This document shows positions 1-7,325 of a stretch of DNA of 9,093 nt, in pieces. Within the stretch, counting starts at the first letter, position 1; each line of letters starts with the position of its first letter. The DNA comes from Actinomycetota bacterium (GTDB lineage: Bacteria > Actinomycetota > Actinomycetes > Nanopelagicales > Nanopelagicaceae). The notes under the pieces were generated by a model. The model worked only from the letters and a program-made list of their open reading frames with translations. It did not search any database and was not told the DNA's origin. The DNA lies in NCBI GenBank assembly GCA_009699825.1, contig WLNM01000034.1, positions 1 through 9,093 of the forward strand. The letters are read 5' to 3'. A program made the position numbers and the translations under genes.

Positions 1-95
1 ATTGCACCGCGACGCGTCAGTGAGTGTGCAAGAGCGCTTCCGGTTACCCCACCGCCCAGAATTAAAATTCGATTCTTAGAAAAATTAAGTGGCAT
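1..95 (-). CDS. murD: MurD, UDP-N-acetylmuramoyl-L-alanine:D-glutamate ligase (N-terminal 31 codons, cut by window edge)
   Basis: Only the first 31 codons lie in the window. The ATG at 95-93 is 10 bases after the mraY stop. The translation begins MPLNFSKNRILILGGGVTG and continues through SALAHSLTRRGA. This is a beta strand followed by a glycine-rich turn, as at the start of MurD, where the Rossmann-like domain 1 binds the UDP-MurNAc moiety. MurD adds D-glutamate to UDP-MurNAc-L-Ala in the cytoplasm using ATP. Its place directly after mraY is the usual dcw order (murE-murF-mraY-murD). There is no clear Shine-Dalgarno sequence in the short gap, so translation may depend on coupling to mraY. The ATP-binding and C-terminal domains are outside the window, so the call rests on the N-terminal motif and on gene order. 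Confidence 0.85.
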   Translation of the reverse strand, partial: MPLNFSKNRILILGGGVTGSALAHSLTRRGA

Positions 96-105
96 ATAAA
101 ACTAC

Positions 106-1164
106 TTAAGCGCTGACCCATTGAGCGTAAAAAAGACCTAACCCAAGTGCAACGCTGAGTCCGGCAATGATCCAGAACCGAATAACAATAGTGACTTCTC
201 CCCAACCCAATAATTCAAAGTGATGCTGCAAAGGCGCCATCTTAAAGACACGTTTGCCGCCAGAAATTTTAAAATAAAGCGTTTGTATTATTACTGACAT
301 AGTGATGATTACGAATAGCCCACCTAGAGGAATAAGTAATAACTCAACGCGTAATGTTGCTGCGAGTCCGGCAAGTGCTCCACCTAACGCCAATGATCCA
401 GTATCTCCCATAAATATTTTGGCAGGCGATGCATTCCACCATAAAAATCCTGTGCACGAACCAGCAAAGGCGGCGGCGAGAACAGCTAGATCCAAAGGAT
501 CTCGGACTGCATAACAATTATTTGATAGAGCAATTGCACAACTCTGTCCAAATTCCCAAACCCCGATAAGTACAAATGCTAAAAATGTCATCGCTGATGC
601 GCCGCTTGCAAGACCATCTAAACCATCTGTGAGATTAACGCCATTACTAGTTGCCACAACCATAAATGCAACCCAAATGACGACCAGGATCGGACCAAGT
701 ACGAGTGAAGTTTCCCGCACAGTAGATAAGTGCTGGGAAATTGGCGTGAGACCATCTAGGTCCGCAAATTGAATTCCAAGATAACCAAAGAGTGAGGCAA
801 TGGCCGCCTGTGCAACTAATTTTTGTTTACCGGAAAGACCCAGTGATTGCTTGCGCGAGATCTTTAGATAGTCATCTAAGAAACCAATTAAACCTAATGA
901 AACAACAAGACCAATTACTAAAAGTGCTGAAATAGTTGGTGGACGTCCAGAAAAAAAATGTGCAATGGCATATGCAAAGAGAGTTGCAACAATAATTACA
1001 ATTCCACCCATGGTGGGAGTTCCACGTTTTGTGTGATGAGATGTTGGGCCGTCATCTCTGATTATTTGACCAAAACCACGCTTGGCGAGAATTCGAATTA
1101 GAAAAGGTGTACCAAAGAGTGAAAATAGAAGCGCCATAGCACCAGCAATGAGAATAACTTTCAC
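106..1164 (-). CDS. mraY: MraY, phospho-N-acetylmuramoyl-pentapeptide transferase (lipid I synthase)
   Basis: MraY is an integral membrane enzyme that transfers phospho-MurNAc-pentapeptide from UDP to undecaprenyl phosphate, giving lipid I. The 352-residue length is normal for the family, and about ten hydrophobic segments are visible. Family motifs are all present: DDGPTSHHTKRGTPTMGG at 37-54, the Asp pair D97-D98 in FLDDY, NGVNLTDGLDGLA at 174-186 with D180, FMGDTGS at 251-257 with D254, and the late histidine motif as PLQHHFE at 311-317. The first residue of the usual HHH is Gln here. An external loop near 209-217 holds two Cys followed by YAVRDPLDL, which I recall as typical of actinobacterial MraY. 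The start is GTG, overlapping the murF stop in a GTGA junction. A good ribosome binding site (AGAGG) lies seven bases upstream inside murF, supporting translational coupling. Confidence 0.97.
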   Translation of the reverse strand: MKVILIAGAMALLFSLFGTPFLIRILAKRGFGQIIRDDGPTSHHTKRGTPTMGGIVIIVATLFAYAIAHFFSGRPPTISALLVIGLVVSLGLIGFLDDYLKISRKQSLGLSGKQKLVAQAAIASLFGYLGIQFADLDGLTPISQHLSTVRETSLVLGPILVVIWVAFMVVATSNGVNLTDGLDGLASGASAMTFLAFVLIGVWEFGQSCAIALSNNCYAVRDPLDLAVLAAAFAGSCTGFLWWNASPAKIFMGDTGSLALGGALAGLAATLRVELLLIPLGGLFVIITMSVIIQTLYFKISGGKRVFKMAPLQHHFELLGWGEVTIVIRFWIIAGLSVALGLGLFYAQWVSA

Positions 1165-2549
1165 TTCTTATCCTCTCTGCGCAATTCTTTCCATGAATCT
1201 TCTAACCCTTGGCTTAACGTCTCAAAGTGCTCAGATCGTGAAGCTTTCACAAGTACAACATCGCCTGGGGCGCAATGTGACACAAGTGAAAGTGCTTGTG
1301 CTATGTCCTGGCAATAATGAAGCGTAGTAGAGCTCTGCGCTGGAATGCCTTCAGCAAATGCTCGTGTTCCAATACTTACAAGGTGATCGATACCTAACTC
1401 ATGAGCATGTGCTGCAACTGATGCATGAAGCGCGTCGCTTTGTGATCCAAGTTCATGCATCTGTCCAAGAAATGCCCATGAAGCGCCGCCGCGTTCTTGT
1501 GCGAATAAAACTAAAGAATCAAGTGCTGCCTTCATTGACTCTGGATTGGCATTGTAGGAATCATTGATGATAAGCAAATCTTCGACTTCATTGATTTGCA
1601 TTCGCCATTTGCTCGCAAGGTCTGCAGTGGATAAACCACTTGCGATCACTTCAATAGGAATTTCAAGGGCTGTGCATACTGCAGCTGCAGCCAAAGCATT
1701 TGAAATTTGGTGAGCACCAATTAAACGCATACCAACTGCATCACGCCCCGCTGGTGTGACAAGGTCAAAATGTGCTCGCGCTTCACGCATTTCAATGTCG
1801 GCAGCGCGTACATCATCATGAGAATCTTGCCCAAAATAGATAACTCTTCCTGTGTGAAGAGAATTCATTGCTTTCGTAAATCGATCATAAGTTCCAAGTA
1901 CAGCGATTGCATCCGGACTCAATGCCTGTATGAGTTCACTCTTTGTTTGAGCAATTTTTTCAACACTTCCGAATTCGCCCAAATGTGCGGTTCCCACACG
2001 CAAAACGACTCCAATATCTGGTTGCGCCATTTCGCATAGTGCTGCGATATCTCCTTGATGGCGTGCTCCCATTTCTAGGATGCAATATTTAGTTTCAGTA
2101 GTGCATTCAAGGAGAGTAATTGGAGCGCCGAGTTCGTTATTGAAAGAGGCTTTGGTAGATACACATTCTGCACGACTAGAAAGTATCGATGCCAATAAAT
2201 CTTTAGTAGTGGTTTTTCCACTTGATCCGGTGATGGCTATAACCTTTAAATCTGGTAACTGCCGTCTCACATAGGCAGCTAAGGCTTTCACCGCTAGTAG
2301 AACATCTGCGACGAGAACGCCATCACCATTTACTTCGCGAGTAGTCATGAATCCTGACGCACCGTGTGATTGTGCATCGCTAATGAATTCATGACCATCA
2401 GATTTTTCACCAACCAGCGCGAGAAAAAGAGATCCCTTCACAGCATCTCGTGAATCAAAAACAGGAGGTGCTGTGATGACTTGTGCAGAATTCCCAAATG
2501 TTTTGCCACCAACAATCGTGGCTATCTGTTCAAGAGTAAGTGCAATCAT
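1161..2549 (-). CDS. murF: MurF, UDP-N-acetylmuramoyl-tripeptide:D-alanyl-D-alanine ligase
   Basis: MurF attaches D-Ala-D-Ala to UDP-MurNAc-tripeptide in the cytoplasm with ATP, completing the pentapeptide precursor used by MraY. The 462 residues show the three-domain Mur ligase plan. The N-terminal substrate domain covers about 1-100. The central ATPase has the P-loop GSSGKTTTK at 108-116, FNNELGAPITLL at 136-147, a Glu in LEMGARHQGDI at 158-168, and K203 as the likely carbamylated lysine. GAHQISNALAAAAV at 278-291 and NDSYNANPESM at 329-339 precede the C-terminal domain, which has GQMHELG at 362-368 and LVKASRSEHFE at 433-443. The usual GDM...ELG and KGSR forms are slightly altered (Gln for Asp, Ala for Gly). 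The ATG overlaps the murE stop in an ATGA junction, with TGAGG seven bases upstream. Confidence 0.97.
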   Translation of the reverse strand: MIALTLEQIATIVGGKTFGNSAQVITAPPVFDSRDAVKGSLFLALVGEKSDGHEFISDAQSHGASGFMTTREVNGDGVLVADVLLAVKALAAYVRRQLPDLKVIAITGSSGKTTTKDLLASILSSRAECVSTKASFNNELGAPITLLECTTETKYCILEMGARHQGDIAALCEMAQPDIGVVLRVGTAHLGEFGSVEKIAQTKSELIQALSPDAIAVLGTYDRFTKAMNSLHTGRVIYFGQDSHDDVRAADIEMREARAHFDLVTPAGRDAVGMRLIGAHQISNALAAAAVCTALEIPIEVIASGLSTADLASKWRMQINEVEDLLIINDSYNANPESMKAALDSLVLFAQERGGASWAFLGQMHELGSQSDALHASVAAHAHELGIDHLVSIGTRAFAEGIPAQSSTTLHYCQDIAQALSLVSHCAPGDVVLVKASRSEHFETLSQGLEDSWKELRREDKK

Positions 2550-4042
2550 TTCTTAGCCTCAATTGCATGAGCCACAATTAATCGATCATCGAATGGGTGT
2601 ACTACCCCGTTAATTTCCTGACCGCGTTCGTGACCTTTACCCAACACAATTACAACATCACCAGGTTGGGCAAGATTGACAGCCAATGTAATTGCTTCGG
2701 CTCGGTCTTGCACAATAGCGCTGGGTGCTGAAATCTTTAAACCGTGAGTCATCTGTTCAAGAATCGCTTGTGGATTTTCAGATCGAGGGTTATCGCTCGT
2801 AAAAATTGCAATATCACTTCGCAACGAAAGTTCTTGCCCCATTACATTTCTCTTTGAATTATCTCTATCTCCACCACACCCCAAAACTCCAATCACTTTT
2901 TTATCTGTCATTTCCCGGGCAGCAGCCAGAACACGTGCAACTGCGTCAGGGCTATGGGCATAGTCAACAAGGGCTGTAAAGTTTTGTCCCAAATTCACCG
3001 GTTCAAGTCGGCCATTAGCACCAACTAATTGCGGAATCAGAGTTGCAATATCAATTGGATCAATTCCTGATTCAACACAGATTGAAACGGCCATTAATAA
3101 GTTATCGAAATTGAAGCCACCTCGTAGGGTTGTACGAGTATCTATCAAAATTCCGCCCACTCCTCGAATCGAAATGTCGCTGAATTGGATACCTTCTTCG
3201 ATCCGCGTGTAATGCCATGTAGCACTTTCATTAAATCGAGAGAGAGTCTGAACTGGCAATTCAATGCTGTCGGCCAATATTTGACCGTATGCATCATCTA
3301 TGTTGATGAAAGCTTGATCAGCGTATTCAAAGGTAAATAGCTTTGATTTAGCGGCGAAATATTCATCCATACTTCCATGAAAATCCAAATGATCTTGGGA
3401 CAGATTCGTGAAACCCACAGCCGCAAAATAACTGCCTCTCACTCGCTCTAGCGTCAGGGCGTGACTCGATACTTCCATCACTAAATTACGACAATGACGC
3501 TCTCTCATAGTCGCAACTAATGATTGCAGTTCTGCAGCTTCTGGAGTTGTACGAGTGCTTGAAAGAATTTCACTTCCAATACGCGTTTCTACTGTTCCAA
3601 TTAATCCACTTTCCTGTCCTGCGTTTTGAAAAATCTGATGGCACAGAGTGCTCACTGTTGTTTTGCCGTTTGTTCCCGTAATCCCAATGCTAAAAAGATC
3701 GCGCATAGGTTCGCCATAAAACCATGACGAAAGTATTGCTGCACTTTTACGTACATTGCTCACAACCACAACAGGCATTTCCTTTATTAACTTTGCCCCA
3801 TCTGCATCAGTTAATATTGCTACTGCGCCTGATTTCATCGCATCACGTGCAAAAGATGCGCCGTGTACTTTAGCGCCAGCAAAAGCACAGAATAGGTCAC
3901 CTGCTTCGACGTCATTGCTTGAACTAGATATTCCAGTAACTGCGATTTTTTCTAAATCTGCAGCTGATATGTCCGTACTTGCGCCAATTATAGAAAGCAT
4001 TGAAGATAGCGAACGCTCGGTTTGCGTAAGTGGGCGAATCAT
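2546..4042 (-). CDS. murE: MurE, UDP-N-acetylmuramoyl-L-alanyl-D-glutamate:meso-2,6-diaminopimelate ligase
   Basis: MurE adds the third amino acid of the peptidoglycan stem peptide in the cytoplasm. At 498 residues it has normal length. Visible motifs are the P-loop GITGTNGKTTV at 120-130, TTPEA at 165-169, EVSSHAL at 190-196, and NLSQDHLDFHGSMDEYFAAKSKLF at 213-236 with K232 as the likely carbamylated lysine. ANGRLE at 342-347, DYAHSPDA at 360-367, GCGGDRD at 388-394 and GKGHE at 468-472 follow. DNPRSENP at 417-424 contains the DNPR signature of enzymes that select meso-diaminopimelate, so the wall is inferred to be meso-DAP type rather than L-Lys. The start ATG shares one base with the ftsI stop (TAATG). 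A modest GAAGG sits about ten bases upstream, so stop-start re-initiation is likely. Confidence 0.97.
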   Translation of the reverse strand: MIRPLTQTERSLSSMLSIIGASTDISAADLEKIAVTGISSSSNDVEAGDLFCAFAGAKVHGASFARDAMKSGAVAILTDADGAKLIKEMPVVVVSNVRKSAAILSSWFYGEPMRDLFSIGITGTNGKTTVSTLCHQIFQNAGQESGLIGTVETRIGSEILSSTRTTPEAAELQSLVATMRERHCRNLVMEVSSHALTLERVRGSYFAAVGFTNLSQDHLDFHGSMDEYFAAKSKLFTFEYADQAFINIDDAYGQILADSIELPVQTLSRFNESATWHYTRIEEGIQFSDISIRGVGGILIDTRTTLRGGFNFDNLLMAVSICVESGIDPIDIATLIPQLVGANGRLEPVNLGQNFTALVDYAHSPDAVARVLAAAREMTDKKVIGVLGCGGDRDNSKRNVMGQELSLRSDIAIFTSDNPRSENPQAILEQMTHGLKISAPSAIVQDRAEAITLAVNLAQPGDVVIVLGKGHERGQEINGVVHPFDDRLIVAHAIEAKK

Positions 4043-5829
4043 TATCTGGCTGCCTTCGAATTAAGTTGTGAACTCTTTTTAAGATCAGTCTGCAGCAAAG
4101 CAACTGGCTGAACAATTGTATTCGTTGGAGAAATATGTCGTGATTGCAAAACAAATGACATCACTTCTTTAAAAACTGGACCACCAAGAGTTCCTCCGTA
4201 GTGCATTCCTTGCGGGTTTTGAATTGTTACGCTGATGACATATGCGGGTTTATCTGCTGGAGCGAACCCAATAAATGATGCCGTATAGCCGCTATAGCAA
4301 CCACAATCACTGTTGTATCGCATCGCAGTACCAGTTTTTCCTGCAACTCGATAACCAGGAATTGCAGCCGATGGTGCGGTTCCAGTTGCAGAAACCACGC
4401 TTTCCATCATTAGACGCAGTTGCGTTGCAGTTTCCGGACTAACAACTTCTTCTGAAGTACGCGATTGAGCAGGAGTGAAATTACCTGATGCATCACTTGT
4501 TCCTGCAATCACCGTTGGTGAAACACGAATTCCATCATTTGCAATAGTTGCAAAAACACTTGTCGCCTGCATGGCAGTGAGTGAATAACCTTGTCCAAAA
4601 GCAATTGTTGGAGCAGATGTTCCAGACCAATCTTTTACAGGATGAAGTATTCCTGCGGATTCACCGGGTAAGCCAGATCCAGTTTTCGTTCCCATGCCAA
4701 ATTTTGAAAGATAACTATGCAAAGTGTCATTACTAATCGTTTCACCGATTTGAATTGAACCTGTGTTACTTGAAACCGCAAGAATTCCTGTTGCAGTCAT
4801 CTGTTGCGTGCGATGGCGTTCGTGATCGTGGAAAGTCGCATCGCTTCGCTTTAATGAATACGGCACTGTGAAAACAGTTGTGGGAGTTATTTTCTTCTCT
4901 TCCAACGCTGCAGCCAATGTCATTACTTTTCCAGTGGATCCAGGTTCGTACACTTCTTGTACGGAATAATTTCGCATCAAATTAAGTGAGACGCTCTTGG
5001 TGTTATTTGGATCAAAAGTCGGCGCAGTTGCATGAGCCAAAATGTGGCCAGTTTTTGGATCCATAACAATGACAGTTCCACTGAGTGCGCGAGATTTTCG
5101 AACCGCATCTGAAATCGCCTTCGATGCAACCCACTGAATATCTCGATCTATGGTGAGGCGAATGCTCGTACCTTTTTGTGCTGAAATAATTTCAGATTGA
5201 GAACCTGGTATTTCAGCTCCTGCGGCAGCTGCATACGAATAACGTCCTGCTGTTCCGGCAATAACTGAATTCATGCTTGATTCCAGGCCAGTTGCTCCAA
5301 CGCCATCATTTCTAACAAATCCAATTAGTGAAGCAAGTAAGGAGCCAGATGGGTAGTCTCGAATGTAACCGCGCTCGGCAAAGAATCCAATAATTCGTTG
5401 ATTGATTTGGTTAGGTTCAAGTGCAGCGTTGTGAGTTGCCATAGCATCTACGAGAGAACGCCAAATAGCAGGTGCGGCATTTGATAAGACCATGTTGTAT
5501 CGAAGCTTTCCTGAAATTGCATCTTGTACTTCTGCAACTGGCATCTTAAGAATTGGTGCGGCAAATGCCGCAACTCGGGCAGGATCTGAAATCTGAGTCT
5601 GGTCAACAACGATATTTATCGCTGCCACACTTCTGGCAAATGTCACTCCATTGATGTCGGTGATATCTCCACGTTTGGCAGGAATCAAACGGGAGTTTTC
5701 CATTTCATCTACGGCACGAATTTTATAATCTGCAGCATTAAAAATTTGGACTTGGATAAGTCGACCCGCGAACAGCAACATGAATGACAACGCGAAAATT
5801 GTAAGAACAACTAGGCGCTTTTTAGCCAT
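4042..5829 (-). CDS. ftsI: FtsI (PBP3-type), septal peptidoglycan D,D-transpeptidase
   Basis: FtsI is a class B penicillin-binding protein that cross-links septal peptidoglycan outside the membrane and pairs with FtsW at the divisome. With the chosen start it has 595 residues. A short basic cytoplasmic leader (MAKKR) comes first, then one membrane segment at about 6-23, then a pedestal domain, then the transpeptidase domain from about 220. All three active-site motifs are present: STGK at 298-301 (catalytic Ser), SSN at 353-355 and KTG at 498-500. A Cys-Gly-Cys lies at 509-511, shortly after KTG. An in-frame ATG at 5853 would add eight residues and overlap ftsL by 17 bases. I prefer 5829 because it follows the ftsL stop by seven bases, has a weak GTGGGT upstream, and puts basic residues right before the membrane segment. 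Gene order after rsmH-ftsL supports FtsI over another class B PBP. Confidence 0.93.
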   Translation of the reverse strand: MAKKRLVVLTIFALSFMLLFAGRLIQVQIFNAADYKIRAVDEMENSRLIPAKRGDITDINGVTFARSVAAINIVVDQTQISDPARVAAFAAPILKMPVAEVQDAISGKLRYNMVLSNAAPAIWRSLVDAMATHNAALEPNQINQRIIGFFAERGYIRDYPSGSLLASLIGFVRNDGVGATGLESSMNSVIAGTAGRYSYAAAAGAEIPGSQSEIISAQKGTSIRLTIDRDIQWVASKAISDAVRKSRALSGTVIVMDPKTGHILAHATAPTFDPNNTKSVSLNLMRNYSVQEVYEPGSTGKVMTLAAALEEKKITPTTVFTVPYSLKRSDATFHDHERHRTQQMTATGILAVSSNTGSIQIGETISNDTLHSYLSKFGMGTKTGSGLPGESAGILHPVKDWSGTSAPTIAFGQGYSLTAMQATSVFATIANDGIRVSPTVIAGTSDASGNFTPAQSRTSEEVVSPETATQLRLMMESVVSATGTAPSAAIPGYRVAGKTGTAMRYNSDCGCYSGYTASFIGFAPADKPAYVISVTIQNPQGMHYGGTLGGPVFKEVMSFVLQSRHISPTNTIVQPVALLQTDLKKSSQLNSKAAR

Positions 5830-5836
5830 ATTTAAA

Positions 5837-6220
5837 TTACCCACGAGGCACATCCAGATTTAGAAAGGTTGGCGTAAGCGATGGTTTCATGCCCAGTTTT
5901 TGTGCTTCATGGGCCAACACCGCAGGAGATGAAAGCCGCTCTATTTCATGTGAAACCGCTTCATATTGATCGCTGGACAATTTTAAATCTGCTTGTAATT
6001 TAGATAACTCAAATGCATCCTGTGCTAACAACGTATTAATCAATAGCAGAGACATTAAAAAGAATGCGCCGAGAACTGTGATAAAACGAGCAAAGAATCT
6101 GCGATCTGCCTGTTTTCCAGCGGATGCATCGGCAACGATTCGAAGTGCTGCGCGAGTAGATTTTTGCGCAACGCGAGAAGTTGTTTTGGTGATTGCTGGT
6201 GCAATTGCTGTCATTGCCAT
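5837..6220 (-). CDS. ftsL: FtsL-like divisome protein, single-pass membrane with coiled coil
   Basis: The 127-residue product has a cytoplasmic, Lys/Arg-containing N-terminal tail of about 45 residues. One hydrophobic membrane segment follows at about 46-66 (FITVLGAFFLMSLLLINTLLA). Then comes a heptad-like external stretch at about 68-97 (ELSKLQADLK, EAVSHEIERL) and a short Pro-containing tail. This is the architecture of FtsL/DivIC proteins, which in complex with FtsB-type partners regulate FtsWI at the septum. Sequence conservation in this family is very low, so the name rests on topology and on the position between rsmH and ftsI. The ATG directly follows the rsmH stop (TAAATG) with no spacer, and GGTGG lies eight bases upstream. 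A second ATG at codon 3 is a minor alternative. I infer tight translational coupling to rsmH. Confidence 0.8.
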   Translation of the reverse strand: MAMTAIAPAITKTTSRVAQKSTRAALRIVADASAGKQADRRFFARFITVLGAFFLMSLLLINTLLAQDAFELSKLQADLKLSSDQYEAVSHEIERLSSPAVLAHEAQKLGMKPSLTPTFLNLDVPRG

Positions 6221-7180
6221 TTATGCAGCCACCCTTTCGATTGCACGTAATCGAACGGATGCAGCTCGTGAATTTTCTTGAACTTCTCTATCTGTTGGAC
6301 TCTGACTTCCATTGAAGACAAGTGCAAACTTGGCGGCCAATTCTGCGATTTCAACAGGTAAGCCCCGAGGGGTTCCGGATGTTGTTGCTTCCTGAAAAAA
6401 ATTCTTAACAATTCGATCTTCTAGAGATTGAAATGACATCACTACAAGCCGTGCATGAACATCGAGCAGTTCTAATGCCTGCGGAATCGCACGTGTAATC
6501 GCTCCGAGTTCGTCATTTGTTTCGATACGTAGTGCCTGGAAAGTGCGCTTGGCAGGATTTCCGCCAGTGCGCCGAGTCGCTGCAGGAATCGCATTTTTTA
6601 CTAGCGTTGCAAGTTGTGAGGTTGAATTAAGTGGCGCTTTTTCGCGCTCTTTAATGATTGATTCAACGATTCGAGTAGCAAATTTTTCTTCGCCATAAGT
6701 ACGAAGAATGCGAACTAAATCTCCTGGCGCATATGTATTGATGATGTCTGCAGCTGTTATTCCTTGGCTCTTATCCATACGCATATCGAGTTCTGCTTCA
6801 TGAGCGTATGAGAATCCTCGTTCGGCCATATCTAGTTGAAGTGATGAGACACCTAAATCAAAGAGGATTCCCTGAACATGCGAATATCCATGTTGTTTAG
6901 CAATTTCAGAAATACCGTCGAAAATACTGTGATGGGAAACAAAGCGCGCACCAAAAGCGGAAAGTCGCTCATTCGCAATTTCAATACCTTGCCTATCGCG
7001 ATCAATTCCTATGACAACTAAGTGTGGAAATTTATTTAGTAGCGCTTCTGTGTGGCCACCTAAACCAAGTGTTGCATCGATAACTACAGGGTTAGCGTGA
7101 GATGAAATAGCAGGGGAAAGTAAATCAATGCATTGATCGCGCATGACAGATACATGCTGCGTATTACTTTCCTGAATCAT
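6221..7180 (-). CDS. rsmH: RsmH (MraW), 16S rRNA (cytosine-1402-N4)-methyltransferase
   Basis: RsmH is the SAM-dependent enzyme that N4-methylates C1402 of 16S rRNA in the decoding centre. The 319 residues begin with MIQESNTQHVSVM, matching the family start HVPVL. Motifs include the SAM site DATLGLGGHT at 35-44, D60 in GIDRD, FDLGVSSLQLD at 107-117, RGFSY at 121-125, MRMD at 133-136, TFQALRIETNDEL at 213-225, SFQSLEDRIVK at 249-259, and the terminal ENSRAASVRLRAIER. An in-frame ATG at 7219 would add 13 residues, but I reject it. It lies in the 3' arm of the leader hairpin, and the added residues are translated from the purine-rich ribosome binding site. The chosen ATG has GGGGGAGG immediately upstream. 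That spacing is short, about two bases, which is slightly unusual. Confidence 0.96.
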   Translation of the reverse strand: MIQESNTQHVSVMRDQCIDLLSPAISSHANPVVIDATLGLGGHTEALLNKFPHLVVIGIDRDRQGIEIANERLSAFGARFVSHHSIFDGISEIAKQHGYSHVQGILFDLGVSSLQLDMAERGFSYAHEAELDMRMDKSQGITAADIINTYAPGDLVRILRTYGEEKFATRIVESIIKEREKAPLNSTSQLATLVKNAIPAATRRTGGNPAKRTFQALRIETNDELGAITRAIPQALELLDVHARLVVMSFQSLEDRIVKNFFQEATTSGTPRGLPVEIAELAAKFALVFNGSQSPTDREVQENSRAASVRLRAIERVAA

Positions 7181-7182
7181 TG

Positions 7183-7190
7183 CCTCCCCC
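7183..7190 (-). promoter_or_regulatory. rsmH ribosome binding site (GGGGGAGG)
   Basis: On the minus strand GGGGGAGG ends two bases before the rsmH ATG at 7180 and decides that start over the upstream ATG at 7219. It is the strongest anti-16S match near the gene. All eight bases can pair with the apical loop CCUUCCCC of the hairpin upstream (7261-7268) with a single G-U pair, so the site may be masked by the leader RNA. Confidence 0.75.
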
Positions 7191-7212
7191 TTTCTCTGAT
7201 TTTTGTGCTCTT

Positions 7213-7309
7213 CTCTCATCTCTGGTCACTGCCGGCCGACGGATTGTTATATGCGGCGCCGGGGAAGGGGCGCCGCAGTCGCAGGGTCGGCAGTGGCCAC
7301 AAATGAGAG
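7213..7309 (-). ncRNA. Structured 5' leader of rsmH, probably an mraW RNA motif
   Basis: The 145-base gap between mraZ and rsmH (7181-7325) has no gene. The transcript here folds into one long imperfect hairpin. The outer stem is CUCUCAU (7309-7303) with AUGAGAG (7219-7213). A partly mismatched stretch leads to UGG/CCA (7299-7297 with 7225-7223). CACUGCCGAC (7295-7286) pairs with 7240-7227, which carries a four-base bulge. An internal loop follows, then a perfect eight-pair stem GCGGCGCC/GGCGCCGC (7276-7269 with 7260-7253) capped by loop CCUUCCCC. The GC-rich stems stand out from the AT-rich surroundings. A conserved RNA upstream of mraW in Actinobacteria has been described as the mraW RNA motif, and position and phylum fit. 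I could not compare with its covariance model. No U-tract follows, so it is not a simple terminator. Confidence 0.7.
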
Positions 7310-7325
7310 TTGTTTTTATGAAGGA

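Noticed and set aside
362..368. MurF residues 362-368: GQMHELG in place of GDM-ELG (positions here are protein residues of MurF)
   Set aside because: The Asp is not fixed across MurF proteins and all catalytic motifs are intact, so this is normal variation and not a sign of lost function.
3756..4064. Plus-strand 102-residue open frame opposite murE
   Set aside because: It is antisense to the conserved N-terminal part of MurE, has no recognisable domain and no ribosome binding site; it is a by-product of codon use on the other strand. The other plus-strand frames in the window are of the same kind.
7181..7219. ATG at 7219 as the rsmH start, adding 13 residues
   Set aside because: The codon lies in the 3' arm of the leader hairpin and the extra residues would be read through the purine-rich ribosome binding site; the family start motif fits ATG at 7180.
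7253..7276. The GC-rich apical stem as an intrinsic terminator between mraZ and rsmH
   Set aside because: The stem is followed by AUAUAACAAU and not by a U-tract, and the downstream operon genes need transcription through it.
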